From Phaeosaccion multiseriatum (Eukaryota > Ochrophyta, other classes): DNA of 64,000 nucleotides. Of the stretch, positions 30,652 through 40,655 are shown piece after piece; position 1 is the stretch's first letter, and every line of letters begins with the position of its first letter. The position numbers and the translations under genes are program-made. The notes beneath the pieces were generated by a model, which searched no databases, was not told the DNA's origin, and saw only the letters and a program-made list of their open reading frames with translations. Location of the stretch: assembly GCA_965112735.1 (NCBI GenBank), contig OZ218950.1, forward strand, positions 620,001-684,000, given 5' to 3'.

Positions 30652-32766
30652 TCAGTGCTTGCCGCTACGCGTGCGGCCCAGGCTGGGATCGTGGCCCCAG
30701 TCGTGCTCCTTGGCTCCCTTGTCGCCATCTTTGGCCACCTCGTATGTCCAGAGTTTGCCTCTCTCTGGCGGCTCAGCCTGCTGCGTTGGCTCTTCCTGCT
30801 GCTGCTCTGCCTGTTGCTGCTCTGCCTGCTGCTGCTGCTGCTCTTGCTGCTCTACTTGCTGTTTCTGCTGCTCTCTCTGTTGCTGCTTTGCCGTCTGCTC
30901 CCTCTGTTGCCGCTCGGCGTGCTGACGTCGCTCCAGGCCTTCTCCTTCGAGTTGTAACTTCTCCACGAACTCTCGGGTGAGAACCTGTTCCCAGCGTGAT
31001 GTCTGTTGCTGCTGTGGGGCTGGCTGTGCCTCCTCTAATCTCGTGTTCCATGTGACGGTTCCACTCTTGGTCCCGCCCCCACCTCCCCCGCTCGCGCTAC
31101 TGCTGCTGCTCCTGCTGCTGCTCCTGCTGCTGCTCCTGCTGCTGCTCCCGCTGCTCGAGGGCTGGTCCTCGTCCTCGCTGTCATCCTCCTTCTCCGCTGT
31201 CTCTGGTAGCTTCCCCTTCTCCACGTGACTCCCGAACACCGTGCCGTCGTGTCTGCGGTTCGTCACGAATGTGTAGGACGAGCTGGAGATGAACCGCTTC
31301 TGTGAAGGGATGTAGAAAAGGAGACAGGCTGATCTGTGGTTGGGGCTCTGTCCCACGTACACTGCCGAGTGCGTCTTGTCGTTGTGCCACTGCTTGTGCT
31401 TCTTGTTGCCCACCCGCACCTTCGCCTGCTCTCCGAAGATGTGTAGGTGCTGTAGGTCAGGCTTGCGCTTGAAATACAGCTCGTAGGGGGACTGCTGCTG
31501 CCCCCTCCTGCACCTGGTGTTGTAGAGAAGCTGCGCCAACTTGTACGCTACGAACCTCAGCTGCTTCGAGTGCTCCTCCAGCTTCGCCTCCTCAATGAAA
31601 AGAATAGACATTCGCGCCAGCTCCTTGTGTCGAGCCTCGTTCAGTCCGTTCTGCGCTTGACAATTGGGGTCCGTCAGCTTGACCTCAATGCCCTGGGAGT
31701 AGAGCATCTTCTTCGCTGCCTTCGTCTTGATGAGCTCCGATCCGTTGTCTGCTGACAGACACTGCACCTTGTACCCCGCTGTCCTCTCCCCTGGAATGAA
31801 TACTGTGGTGTTGAGGTCGTCATACACGCTCTGGAAGTGCGCCTCCGTCTTTCCCCCCACCTTCCTGCACCAGCCCATACCCGTGTGCGGGCAGCACGCC
31901 TGCAACACGTGCTCTCCTTCGAGAGGAATGGTGTCGAGCGTTACCTGTGCCAGCGGTGCCTTGGGGTAGTCGATGAACTGCTTACTCTGAGCTGCCTTCG
32001 TCATCTTCACCTCTGCGCAAGTCTTGCACGGCGCCCTCTTCCCGCACAGTGTCACGCCCTCCAGCTTGGCCTGTCGCCGTAGTTCTTGATCGTTGCGGTG
32101 GCCCTTCTTGCAGTGGTAAGTCATGTAATCACTCCACTGCTCCGTGGCCTCCTCGATCTTGAATTGTAGCATGTCAAGCCCCAGCTCTGGGTCCTGCGTC
32201 GTGTGCACCGTCTCTGGTGCGTCTGCTGAGGGGCCGAAATAGACTGGCTTCCCCGCTGGCCTTGCGCTCCCCCCAGTAGGTCTGAGAGGTTCTTCTCTGC
32301 AAAAATGCAGAAAGGTACGTCTGGCGACACCACTACCTCCAGCCCCTTCAGTCCTCTTTTGCCGTCGTTGGAGACGTAGCTGATGTTCACCTTCCCTTTG
32401 CCCATTATCTGCGCGTGCGACTTGCCGTCTGCGAGTTGCACTAAACTCTGATGAGCGCAGAAATCGTACAGTCCATCCAAGTTGGGCCACACATTGAGCG
32501 CCGATCCGCTGTCTGCGAGCCCCTGCCGTGTGCCATCCGCCCCCGACTTCAGCTTGGACATATGGTAGAGAGAATGGCCGCTCCCCCTCTCCTGTAGCGT
32601 CCACGGAATGCTGAAAATGGCGCTGGTGGAGCCTTCCACATGCTCGCCATCTTTCTTCTTCCTGCTGTTTGGGCAGTCTGCACGCTGGTGCCCCGGCTTG
32701 TGGCAGTTGAAACACAGCTCCTCCTTGGACGGACACGTCGTCCGCATGTGCCCCTTTCTCCCACAC
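30652..32766 (-). CDS. Copia integrase region
   Basis: The functional part starts near 32280. It has a zinc-binding module (YHCKKGHRND, then CGKRAPCKTC), the integrase core (TLDTIPLEGE, SADNGSELIKTKAAKKML, NGLNEARHKELARMS giving D, D and E), a C-terminal region and a Gln-rich, low-complexity tail up to GRTRSGKH. The first 160 codons are a shifted reading of the protease region, which continues in another frame. The frame change lies at a C/G run near 32270-32290. The following stop is a TGA. Confidence 0.85.
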   Translation of the reverse strand: MWEKGAHADDVSVQGGAVFQLPQAGAPACRLPKQQEEERWRACGRLHQRHFQHSVDATGEGERPFSLPYVQAEVGGGWHTAGARRQRIGAQCVAQLGWTVRFLRSSEFSATRRRQVARADNGQREGEHQLRLQRRQKRTEGAGGSGVARRTFLHFCREEPLRPTGGSARPAGKPVYFGPSADAPETVHTTQDPELGLDMLQFKIEEATEQWSDYMTYHCKKGHRNDQELRRQAKLEGVTLCGKRAPCKTCAEVKMTKAAQSKQFIDYPKAPLAQVTLDTIPLEGEHVLQACCPHTGMGWCRKVGGKTEAHFQSVYDDLNTTVFIPGERTAGYKVQCLSADNGSELIKTKAAKKMLYSQGIEVKLTDPNCQAQNGLNEARHKELARMSILFIEEAKLEEHSKQLRFVAYKLAQLLYNTRCRRGQQQSPYELYFKRKPDLQHLHIFGEQAKVRVGNKKHKQWHNDKTHSAVYVGQSPNHRSACLLFYIPSQKRFISSSSYTFVTNRRHDGTVFGSHVEKGKLPETAEKEDDSEDEDQPSSSGSSSRSSSRSSSRSSSSSASGGGGGGTKSGTVTWNTRLEEAQPAPQQQQTSRWEQVLTREFVEKLQLEGEGLERRQHAERQQREQTAKQQQREQQKQQVEQQEQQQQQAEQQQAEQQQEEPTQQAEPPERGKLWTYEVAKDGDKGAKEHDWGHDPSLGRTRSGKH

Positions 32767-32930
32767 CTGTAACAGCGTGTGTTGGACCGATCTTTCTCTC
32801 CTGCCCCTGTGGTGGTCTGTCTACCCCCCTGCTGGTTGCTGTGTCTTCTGCCTTTGCTGGTAAATGTGGAAAAGGCCCCGCTCAAGGTCCTCTCCCGCCT
32901 CCCTCGCTTGCGCTTGGAGGTCACTGTCAA
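32121..32930 (-). CDS. Copia zinc knuckles and protease
   Basis: Two CCHC knuckles of the nucleocapsid (CYRCGRKGHMRTTC and CFNCHKPGHQRADC), then an aspartic protease with the active-site motif GLADSGSALNVW. It ends near 32280, where the reading frame passes into the integrase. The Gag frame joins it near 32820. No independent start is needed if the copy is a frameshifted polyprotein. Confidence 0.85.
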   Translation of the reverse strand: MTVTSKRKRGRRERTLSGAFSTFTSKGRRHSNQQGGRQTTTGAGEKDRSNTRCYRCGRKGHMRTTCPSKEELCFNCHKPGHQRADCPNSRKKKDGEHVEGSTSAIFSIPWTLQERGSGHSLYHMSKLKSGADGTRQGLADSGSALNVWPNLDGLYDFCAHQSLVQLADGKSHAQIMGKGKVNISYVSNDGKRGLKGLEVVVSPDVPFCIFAEKNLSDLLGGAQGQRGSQSISAPQQTHQRRCTRRRTQSWGLTCYNSRSRRPRSSGVIT

Positions 32931-33789
32931 ACCGCTGCACTTGCTGTTTGAACCGATTAAACTCGTCCTCTGTCTCTACCGAATGACCGTGCACTTGGCC
33001 GAACGACTCCCATCTCTGCCCCATACGCCTGAGGAACTTGTCCTTGATGATGGAGTAGGACATAGGAAGCTGCTCCTCCGTCATCAACACGTTGAGTTGG
33101 AGAAACTTGTTGAGGTAGGCAAGTCCCGTCTCCCCCACCCCTGGCCTCAGATCGTGCATCTCGGAGGTGAGAAACTCTTGTCGCTGTGACTGCGTGCTCC
33201 CCATCACTGCCTCCTTGATTGCCTGCATCAATAGTACCAGGTCCACTTGGAACCGCGCTGTGCGAGTGCGTTCTTCTATGGCATCCCTCATGTCCGAGGG
33301 AATGGCCTCCAAAATCTTGAGGCCCGTCTGTTGGTACAGACTGAACGTCAGGGCATACTTAGAGTCCCGGGAGGCGTCGTCTGCGTTGGGGATCTTATCA
33401 CTATCCACCAAGAATGCCTTTGCCCCCATCCCCCCTATGTGATCCGTGACCGCTCGCATAAATCGCAAGAGAGGCATCACTCCCTCCGATTCCAACTTCT
33501 TGTCAAACTCATTGTTCTTCGGCTTGAACGTGAGTTCTAGCAGCTGCTGTGCTGTACTCCCCCCCCCGCTGGGGGTCACTGTTCCTCCGACTGAGGAGAT
33601 AGTGACTGGTGCTGCGGCCGCTGCCGTGGGCACTCCTTGCTGTGTGATGTGTTTGGCCAACGCTGCCGCTATCATCTTTTCCATCATTTCAGCCATCTGC
33701 TGCTGTGCGTCTCCTTCTATCGCGGAACTCGCACTGACGGGCGCCGCTGCGTCCGCCTTTTCAACGCCTTCTTCTTCCGCGCCTGGCAT
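32821..33789 (-). CDS. Copia Gag
   Basis: 322 codons from an ATG (MPGAEEEGVEKADAAAP). The middle resembles the Copia Gag (UBN2-like) domain: ALTFSLYQQTGLKILEAI, then LMQAIKEAVMGSTQ and QLPMSYSIIKDKFLRRM. It ends QQPAGG-stop at a run of six G on the minus strand, and a one-base shift there gives the zinc-knuckle frame. That can be programmed frameshifting, a mutation or a sequencing error. Confidence 0.85.
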   Translation of the reverse strand: MPGAEEEGVEKADAAAPVSASSAIEGDAQQQMAEMMEKMIAAALAKHITQQGVPTAAAAAPVTISSVGGTVTPSGGGSTAQQLLELTFKPKNNEFDKKLESEGVMPLLRFMRAVTDHIGGMGAKAFLVDSDKIPNADDASRDSKYALTFSLYQQTGLKILEAIPSDMRDAIEERTRTARFQVDLVLLMQAIKEAVMGSTQSQRQEFLTSEMHDLRPGVGETGLAYLNKFLQLNVLMTEEQLPMSYSIIKDKFLRRMGQRWESFGQVHGHSVETEDEFNRFKQQVQRFDSDLQAQAREAGEDLERGLFHIYQQRQKTQQPAGG

Positions 33790-33902
33790 GGCTAACGAAA
33801 GGACTCCTTCTCTCTCACTTGAGTTATCCGACCAAAACTCGCCTGTGTGCCGTCGCCGACTACGTAGAACCAGCTAGCTGTGAAGTGTCGCGACAGCTGT
33901 CG

Positions 33903-34088
33903 TGTTGCGATATCTCCTCTACGATGACAGGGACAAGCTAGAGTAGTGTCAACTCGTGTATTAATAATACCTACTGAGAGATGCGTTCAAGGAAGTGATG
34001 GCCGTGGCCATACATGAACATCGATATCCACATCGATATTGTACGTCGATATAGTGCTCAGTCACAAATGGCGATACTTATCACAACA
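33903..34088 (-). repeat. Copia 5' LTR
   Basis: 186 bp, identical to 28685-28870, directly flanked on the right by the acacc target duplication. I could not recognise a tRNA primer-binding match in the sequence next to it (33860-33902). Confidence 0.95.
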
Positions 34089-34298
34089 ACACCTCTTCCG
34101 TACCACCACAGCACCGTGGGCCACGCAAAGTCCTCCTTGGACCCGATGCTTGTCGCACCCCTCAACAGTACACCTCTTCATCACAGCTCCATGGCCCTTG
34201 CAAAGTCCTCCCCGTTGCGAATGCTTCTCGCACCCCTCAACAGTACATCTCTTCCGCATTCTCACAACTCCGCGCCCTTCAAACAATCCTCCTTGCAC
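34089..34298 (-). pseudogene. ZfR copy 6, 5' part
   Basis: The leader GLFEGRGVVRMRK and the first two CTVEGC units, then VVVRKRC up to the Copia insertion. Continues at 28684. Confidence 0.88.
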
Positions 34299-34775
34299 CT
34301 CCTTCGCGTTTCTTCAAAAGAATACAAGTGCTCCCCCGTGGACAAGAAGGCTCTTACAGCCCTTCCTTCACTGTCTGTCGTGGTCAAGAGAAGAGAGAGA
34401 AGTCGAATGCTTATGTGCCAAGTTGAAGGCCTCCAACCCGCGCATCGGCTGAAGACAAAGGAGGATAGATCCCCTTGCGTCCAGCCCAAGCGGTCTTGGA
34501 GAAGAGGAGGAGAGAAGGTTGTAAAAGAGGATAATCAAAAGAGGGAAGAGAGGGGAAGATATTTCTTAAGGGATGGGAGGGAGAGAAAGAAGGATGGGTG
34601 AAGGGGGGGAATCGGAAATCGAGTTTCAGTTTCAGCGTATTGGATCTGGACGAGGAGCCCAGCTCGGAGTCCCACAGAGCAAACACTCCCGACGGGTTCT
34701 TGGGGCTTTACGAGGCCCAAGGACTGAGGACGATACAATGCTTGCTTTGTGTCAAGAACAAGAGCTTCCTCACGA
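34299..34775. other. Spacer between gene B copy 5 and ZfR copy 6
   Basis: Same type as 3899-4376, with a third variant around 34600 (gggtgaagggggggaatcgg). No gene seen. Confidence 0.5.
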
Positions 34776-35491
34776 CTACTCTTCCGGCTGCCCATCTGCT
34801 GCTACTGCCGCTGTATCACCAACTGCTGTATCACCACCACTGGCGAGGGCGGCCTTGTGATCATGGAGGTGTATAACGGCCTTCCCGTCGTCCACGTGTC
34901 CCTTCATCAGGCAAATTACCTCCCCATGGGGCCACGTGTTGCTCAGACCGGCCACCAGCTGGGGCAGGATGGGATGGCAGTGGATGGGGATGACGGGACG
35001 GGGGGGGGGGGGGGCAAAGGGGAAACAAAGGGGGGCGGGGGGGGGGGGGCGAAGGAGAGAGAGGATGAGTGCTTTCACTTCGAGGTGGAAGAGAAGGAAA
35101 TGGAGGGAGAGAGAGATAGAGTTATCCCTCCATCATACAACTGCCGACGGCTTAGCGCTAAGCAGGTGGTGATACATAGCATATGCATAGTAGTTGGTGA
35201 TACATTACATGCGCTAACATGAGTCTACCCAGGCTTAAAGAAAGACTACATACCTCGCCAAGGAAGGAGCGCAGCGCGGCCCCGCACGTACTTCCCGCGG
35301 GCCATCCACTGCCATCCCCCTCCCCCTTCTCCCCCTCCTCCTCCTCTTCCTCCTCCTCCTCCTCCTCCCCCGCCCCTGTGTCCACGCTCTCGGTGACCAT
35401 GGTCTGTCCCCCCGCAGCAACGCTGTCGGCCACACGCGCGAGGGCTTCCCAGAAGTCGAACAGCGTCAGGATTCCGTTCTGGGGTGGGCAA

Positions 35492-35525
<34 letters not shown>

Positions 35526-35708
35526 AGACGACGCATGCCCCATGATTTGCATGACATGCATAGATTCATTGAGGTTAGGGGTACAGCAGGGGTTGGTGAT
35601 ACAGCAGCAAGAATACTCATGAGGGGAGAAGGAAGGTTCCTCCCTCCCTCCCTCCCTCCCTCTCTCCCTCTCTCCCTCCCTCCCCTCCCTCCCTCCCTCC
35701 CTCCCTCC

Positions 35709-35746
<38 letters not shown>

Positions 35747-37214
35747 TCGTCTCTATCCCTAAGCTCGTCCACCACATAGAGCCTGCTTGCGAGGAAGCAC
35801 TCCTTGGCCACACTCGGGTCCAAGCGGTCGGGGCCGATGCCTGCGTGGGCGAGTAAGCTGTGCAGCAGGTGGTGATACAGCAGTCACAGAACACGCACGA
35901 CACCAACGTTCCAACGTTCAGCGTACCATTCGATCCAATCATTTCGAAGCAGGGCGAAGCAAGCAAGTGGGCAGGGCAGAGTAGCGATGAGCGGCAGGGG
36001 GGATTCAGAGCGGCTCTTTCACAGCTTTCAGAGCACATTCACAGTGTCAGAGCCTCAGACTGCTCGACCGAAATGGTCTTGAGACAAGCGGTCGCCTAAG
36101 GGTTTGAGTTTGAGTTTAAAGGAGGGAAGCGAAGCGGACACTGACACTGGCCGCTGGACATGACATGAGCACTGACACTGGCAGGCAACTGCCCCGGCCA
36201 TTCCACGTTCCACTGGCACTGGCCAAGGCACTGACACTGGACACTGACCTGCCCCAGTCCGTGAGTGAGAAGCGCTGCAGCACCTTTTTCACCACGCCGC
36301 GCCGCCGCCGGTCCATCTTCAGAGATAAATTGTTGATAGGGTACACCTGTTGGCCATTCGCCATTCGGTTAGTCATTTGTTGGTTGGCTGGTTGGTCCTT
36401 CGGTTGGTGATTCGGATGGTCGCTTGTTTGTCTTTCGGGGTAAGCAAGTCGGCCTTGTACGGAGGACGCCACAGGATACACACACACACACCCATTGACT
36501 CACTACCCACCCACCTACTGACTTGCTACATACCTTCCAGAGCGCCTCGACCAGTCCTCCGTGCTCTCTCATCACCTTGTCCACCCCCCGTGTGTATAGC
36601 CTCGCCTCTCGGTAGGCGTCATGGTCGGCCTTTGCGCTGACGGGAAGGCGCTCCTCCATGCAACACAGCAGAGCTCGCAGGCCCTGCAGAAGGCTGCTTT
36701 GGCTCTGACTCTGGCTTGAGGGAGGGAGGCTGGAGCTGCTGCAGTTGCTGTTGTTGTTGTTGTTGTTGTTGTTGGAGGTTACGATTCCTCCCTCTCCTCC
36801 TCCTCCTCCTCCCACTGCCTCTTCCCCTCCTTCTACGGCTGCTGCTGCTGCTACTACCCCATTCGCCACCGACGTAGACGTGGATGTCCGGTTGGCTTTC
36901 AAGGCTGCCGCCTTCAAACCCCCTCCTCCTTTCTTGCTGGGCTGTTTCTGACTGCGGTAGATGGCAGCAGATGTGCGCACGAGCACCTCGAGCCATTGGT
37001 GCTCCAAGAGGTGGGCTTCAGAGAACTCCGCGAGGGTCTGAATGTCTTGGGTAGCCTCGCCGTCCTGGAGGGAGGGAGGGATGGAGGGGGGAGGAGGAGG
37101 AGGAGGAGGAGGAGGAGGAGGAGGAGGAGGAGGAGGAGGAGGAGGAGGACGAGGAGGAGGAGGAGGAGGAGGAGGAGGAGGAATGCGCGTGTAAAAGTGA
37201 GAGATTGGCGTTCG

Positions 37215-37254
<40 letters not shown>

Positions 37255-38482
37255 TGGGTCCTGACCTTGTTCATGACTGCGATGAAGACTCTCTCGAGCT
37301 CATTGGCAAGCTGCTTGGGGGCCTCGGGACACACACACTGCGTGAACAGCAGGAACTGGGGGGGGTATGGCAGTGGATGGGGAGGAGGAGCAGCAGGAGG
37401 AGGAGCAGCAGTTGGTTATAGAGCAGAGTGGAAACATACATCCCCTTTCCTTCCTTCCTTCCTTCCTTCCTTCCTTCCTTCCTTCCTTCCTTCCTTCCTT
37501 CCTTCCTTCCTTCCTTCCTTCTGTCACTTGCTCCCGACCATTTGATGTGCTCCCATCCACTGCCATCCCTCCCCCTGTCCACCCCTCTCCCTCCCTCCCT
37601 CCCTCTCTCCCCACCCTTCCTTCTCCCTCACCTGCTCGCGACTCAATTGATATGCCCCGGACACCGGCTCGCCCGTAGTGCCCCCTAAACTCGCTCATCT
37701 TGAACGAAGCCCTCAGCACCCCCTCCACCTCCATGGACTCCTCCTCCACGGTTGCCTCTCCACTCGAGACGCGCTTGTTGCCCGACGCCACGAACCTCCA
37801 CCACCGATCGTGCATCAACACCCGGGACCAGGTCACTGTGAAACGGTGGGCCATGACCCCGTCGGCTCGGTTATACACGTCGCCCGCGCCTCTCTTGCAC
37901 CCTCCTCCTCCTCCTCCTCCTCCTGCTGCTGCTGCTGCTGCTGCTGCTTGTGCTGTTGTATCGCCAACTGCAGCATCACTAGGTGCCCCTCTGGAGGTGA
38001 TGCTGTTGCTGGAGGAGTTCTGAGCCGTGGCCTTGCGTTCCAAACCCTTCCCAGGGGCCCCTCTTACGCCGCTGTTTGTGACACTAGGACCACTGCAAGT
38101 AGTGGTCACGTTTCGTGCTCGTGTTGGTGATACTCCCACGCCGCAGCAGACCCCCTGTGCCATCACTACCCGCCCCTGCTCGTCCGTACATGAGGCCATC
38201 CAAGGCCAGCTCCCATGGTCTGTTTGGGTCTCCTCCTCCTGCGATACCCAAGCCGCCCCCCCCCACTGCTTCGAGACCGCTCCTGGGAGGGGGGTGAACT
38301 TCAATCGGCCGTCTCTCTTCCCAGGGGGGCACGACAAAGCCGACGAAGGGGCAGGGAGGGGGGCGTGGCGCTCCCTCCCCACTCTCTCTACTGTCTCTCT
38401 TGTTGTGATGAGAGGAAGTCAGAGTGATAGAAGGAGCGCAGCGCGGCCCCTTACGTACTTCCCGCGGGCCATCCGCTGCCAT
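34776..38482 (-). pseudogene. Gene B, copy 5 (exon 1 frameshifted)
   Basis: Exons 2-7 look sound; exon 6 is the shortest (35478-35254, 75 codons, about 10 Glu). Exon 1 carries two frame-breaking deletions relative to copy 3: five bases near 38110 (cacgtttcgtgc for cacgttgttgttcgtgc) and a net 23 bases near 37690, which removes the codons for ILSTFDHFVSLGG. These are not homopolymer events, so they look like real mutations. The intron 1, intron 2 and intron 5 microsatellites are present. The GGA tract in intron 2 (37090-37180) is unusually long and is interrupted by one GAC. Confidence 0.65.
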
Positions 38483-38975
38483 CTCCCTCCCCCTCCTCCT
38501 CCCCCTCCTCCCCCGCCCCTGTGTCCATGGTCTATCCCCCCTCAGCAACGCCCACACGGGCGACGGATTCGAATGAACAACAGCGGGTCTATGGATGGTT
38601 CAGGGATTAGTAGCAGCTCCTCGCACTCTCAGGAGGATGCTGGTGCCGGGCCCGTGCTGGGCGGTGCTGACTCGGAGTGAGCCCCTACCTCGCGCGAACG
38701 AAACCTTGAGCCCTCATTTACACTCTTGTTTGTAAAGAAGCTCACCACTGCACATAGAAATACATCCAAATTCACACACGCCACGTTCATAAGCCCCCAA
38801 GTCACCGTTACTCGGCCCCTTCCACCGCAGTGAAGCGATGTGGGTGGCGACTGTTTTCATCAAGGTCCATCACGTGTATTGACTTACTGTACTCTTCACA
38901 CCCACTGTACGAACCAAGCCTCAAGCTTCACCACGGCGAAGAAAACGGTGAGGCGGACGGAAGGCCATCGGGTCA
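38483..38975. other. Spacer between ZfR copy 7 and gene B copy 5
   Basis: Conserved spacer. No gene seen. Confidence 0.5.
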
Positions 38976-39929
38976 CTAAATCCCAAGTCCCGAGCTATCA
39001 GCAGCAGGGCCCTCCACACGCACGCACGCTCGCAGCGCCTTCCGTCCGCGCCTCTTATTCTCACTCGCCGTCACCATGCTCTCCTCCAGCACCGTCCACT
39101 CCTCCTTCAGCTTGTCGTCATCATCATCCTCCCCTACTTCTCCTGAGCGATAGCGGTGGTAGGCAGACACAAAGCCTCGGATCGTGCTCTCCAGGCTCGC
39201 CCCCTTCCTCTTTGTGCGCACAGCGAGGTGGGGCAGCAGCAACACTTTACTCCGGCCCACAGCCACCACCACGCCATTCGATAGCTCCCTGCCCCGACGG
39301 CCGCAGAAGGCCGTGGCAGCATCAGCCCCGCCATCTTCCAGCCCTCTCCACAGGTCGCAGGGCAGTTGAATCTCGTCCCAGACATGAAGCCCCAGCCCCG
39401 CAAGCAAACCCACCCCATTCCCATCCTCCAGTGCCTCCTTCCTCTCCTCCCCTCCCCCAGGCATTGAAGGGGCGCATTTTGCCCTCTTGCTTCCTCTCTC
39501 ATTGATGTCCTCCGCAGCTCCTCGCTTGGGCACAGGCGTACACGGGGCAATATCCTCCTTCTGCTCCGCTCCCTCCCTCTTCACTCGTGCATGCCTCTTG
39601 CACATCCCACCTTGCTTCCGTTGCTTCTCGCACCCCTCAACAGTACACCTTTTCGGTACCACCACAGCCCCGTGGGCCACGCAAAGTCCTCCCTGTCGCG
39701 ACTGCTTCTCGCACCCCTCAACAGTACACCCCTTCACCACAGCCCCGTGGGCCTGGCAAAGTCCTCCCTGTCGCGACTGCTTCTCGCACCCCTCAACATT
39801 ACACCTCTTCCGCACAGCTCCATGGGCCTGGCAAAGTCCTCCCTGCTTCGGGTACTTGTCGCACCCCTCAACAGTACATCTCTTCCGCATTCTCACAACT
39901 CCGCGCCCTTCAAACAATCCTCCTTGCAC
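38976..39929 (-). CDS. ZfR copy 7: four CTVEGC units, intact frame
   Basis: Shortest intact ZfR gene (317 codons, four units: DKYPKQ, CNVEGCEKQSRQ, EKQSRQ, EKQRKQGGMC). The final unit, basic linker (RGSKRAK) and C-terminal domain ending EGPAADSSGLGI are conserved. Its first three units match the first three of copy 8 almost exactly, including the CNVEGC variant. The two copies are therefore recent duplicates that differ by three whole fingers. Confidence 0.8.
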   Translation of the reverse strand: MQGGLFEGRGVVRMRKRCTVEGCDKYPKQGGLCQAHGAVRKRCNVEGCEKQSRQGGLCQAHGAVVKGCTVEGCEKQSRQGGLCVAHGAVVVPKRCTVEGCEKQRKQGGMCKRHARVKREGAEQKEDIAPCTPVPKRGAAEDINERGSKRAKCAPSMPGGGEERKEALEDGNGVGLLAGLGLHVWDEIQLPCDLWRGLEDGGADAATAFCGRRGRELSNGVVVAVGRSKVLLLPHLAVRTKRKGASLESTIRGFVSAYHRYRSGEVGEDDDDDKLKEEWTVLEESMVTASENKRRGRKALRACVRVEGPAADSSGLGI

Positions 39930-40326
39930 CTCCTTCGCGTTTCTTCAAAAGAATACAAGTGCTCCCCCGTGGACAAGAAGGCTCTTAAAGCCCTTCCTTC
40001 ACTGTCTGTCGTGGTCAAGAGAAGAGAGAGAAGTCGAATGCTTATGTGCCAAGTTCAAGGCCTCCAACCCGCGCATCGGCTGAAGACAAAGGAGGATAGA
40101 TCCCCTTGCGTCCAGCCCAAGTCTTGGAGAAGAGGAGGAGAGAAGGTTGTAAAAGAGGATAATCAAAAGAGGGAAGAGAGGGGAAGATATTTCTTAAGGG
40201 ATGGGAGGGAGAGAAACAAAAAAAAATGAAAGGCGCTTTATATTTTTCAATTTCAGCGTATTGGATCTGGACGAGGAGCCCAGCTCGGAGTCCCACAGAG
40301 CTCCCCCCCGCAAACACTCTCCGAGG
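39930..40326. other. Spacer between gene B copy 6a and ZfR copy 7
   Basis: Same type as 3899-4376, with the AT-rich, TATA-like patch near 40240. It is interrupted at 40327 by a TIR element. No gene seen. Confidence 0.5.
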
Positions 40327-40570
40327 GTCGACCCCTGACACACTATCCGCTATCGCCGGCGCCAGCCGGCGCGCTATCCGCTATCGGCCGGCGCCAGCGG
40401 GCACGCTATCCGCTATCGGCCGGCGCCAGCCGGCGCGCTATCCGCTATCGGCCGGCGCCAGCCGGCACGCTATCCGCTATCGGCCGGCGCCAGCCGGCAC
40501 GCTATCCGCTATTGGCCGCGGCCGATAGCGCGCTATCGAGAATGTGGGCGATAGTGTGTCAGGGGTCGAC
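40327..40570. mobile_element. TIR element with internal minisatellite (type 2), 244 bp
   Basis: Perfect 21-bp inverted repeats at 40327-40347 and 40550-40570, starting gtcgacccctgacac. The body is about five units of a 32-bp minisatellite (gctatccgctatcgg plus a ccggcgccagccgg core). The 4-bp target duplication gagg lies on both sides (40323-40326 and 40571-40574). The empty site ccgaggggttcgg is seen near 4293 and 10039, so insertion and duplication are directly readable. It encodes no protein. Confidence 0.8.
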
Positions 40571-40655
40571 GAGGGGTTCGGGGCTTTACGAGGCCCAAAG
40601 ACTGAGAGGACGATACAACGCTTGCCTTGTGTCAAGAATAAGAGCTTCCTCACAA

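Larger units (their letters stand above)
28685..34088 (-). mobile_element. Ty1/Copia LTR retrotransposon
   Basis: Complete 5.4-kb element on the minus strand: LTRs at 28685-28870 and 33903-34088, 5-bp target duplication acacc (28680-28684 and 34089-34093), and Gag, protease, integrase, RT and RNase H in Copia order. The LTRs look identical base for base, so insertion was recent. The coding region is nevertheless split by two frame changes in homopolymers and one in-frame TGA. It is inserted in the zinc-finger repeat of ZfR copy 6, in the same orientation as that gene. Confidence 0.95.

Noticed and set aside
33860-33902. tRNA primer-binding site next to the Copia 5' LTR
   Set aside because: I could not recognise a clear complement to a tRNA end from the sequence alone, so I do not call one.
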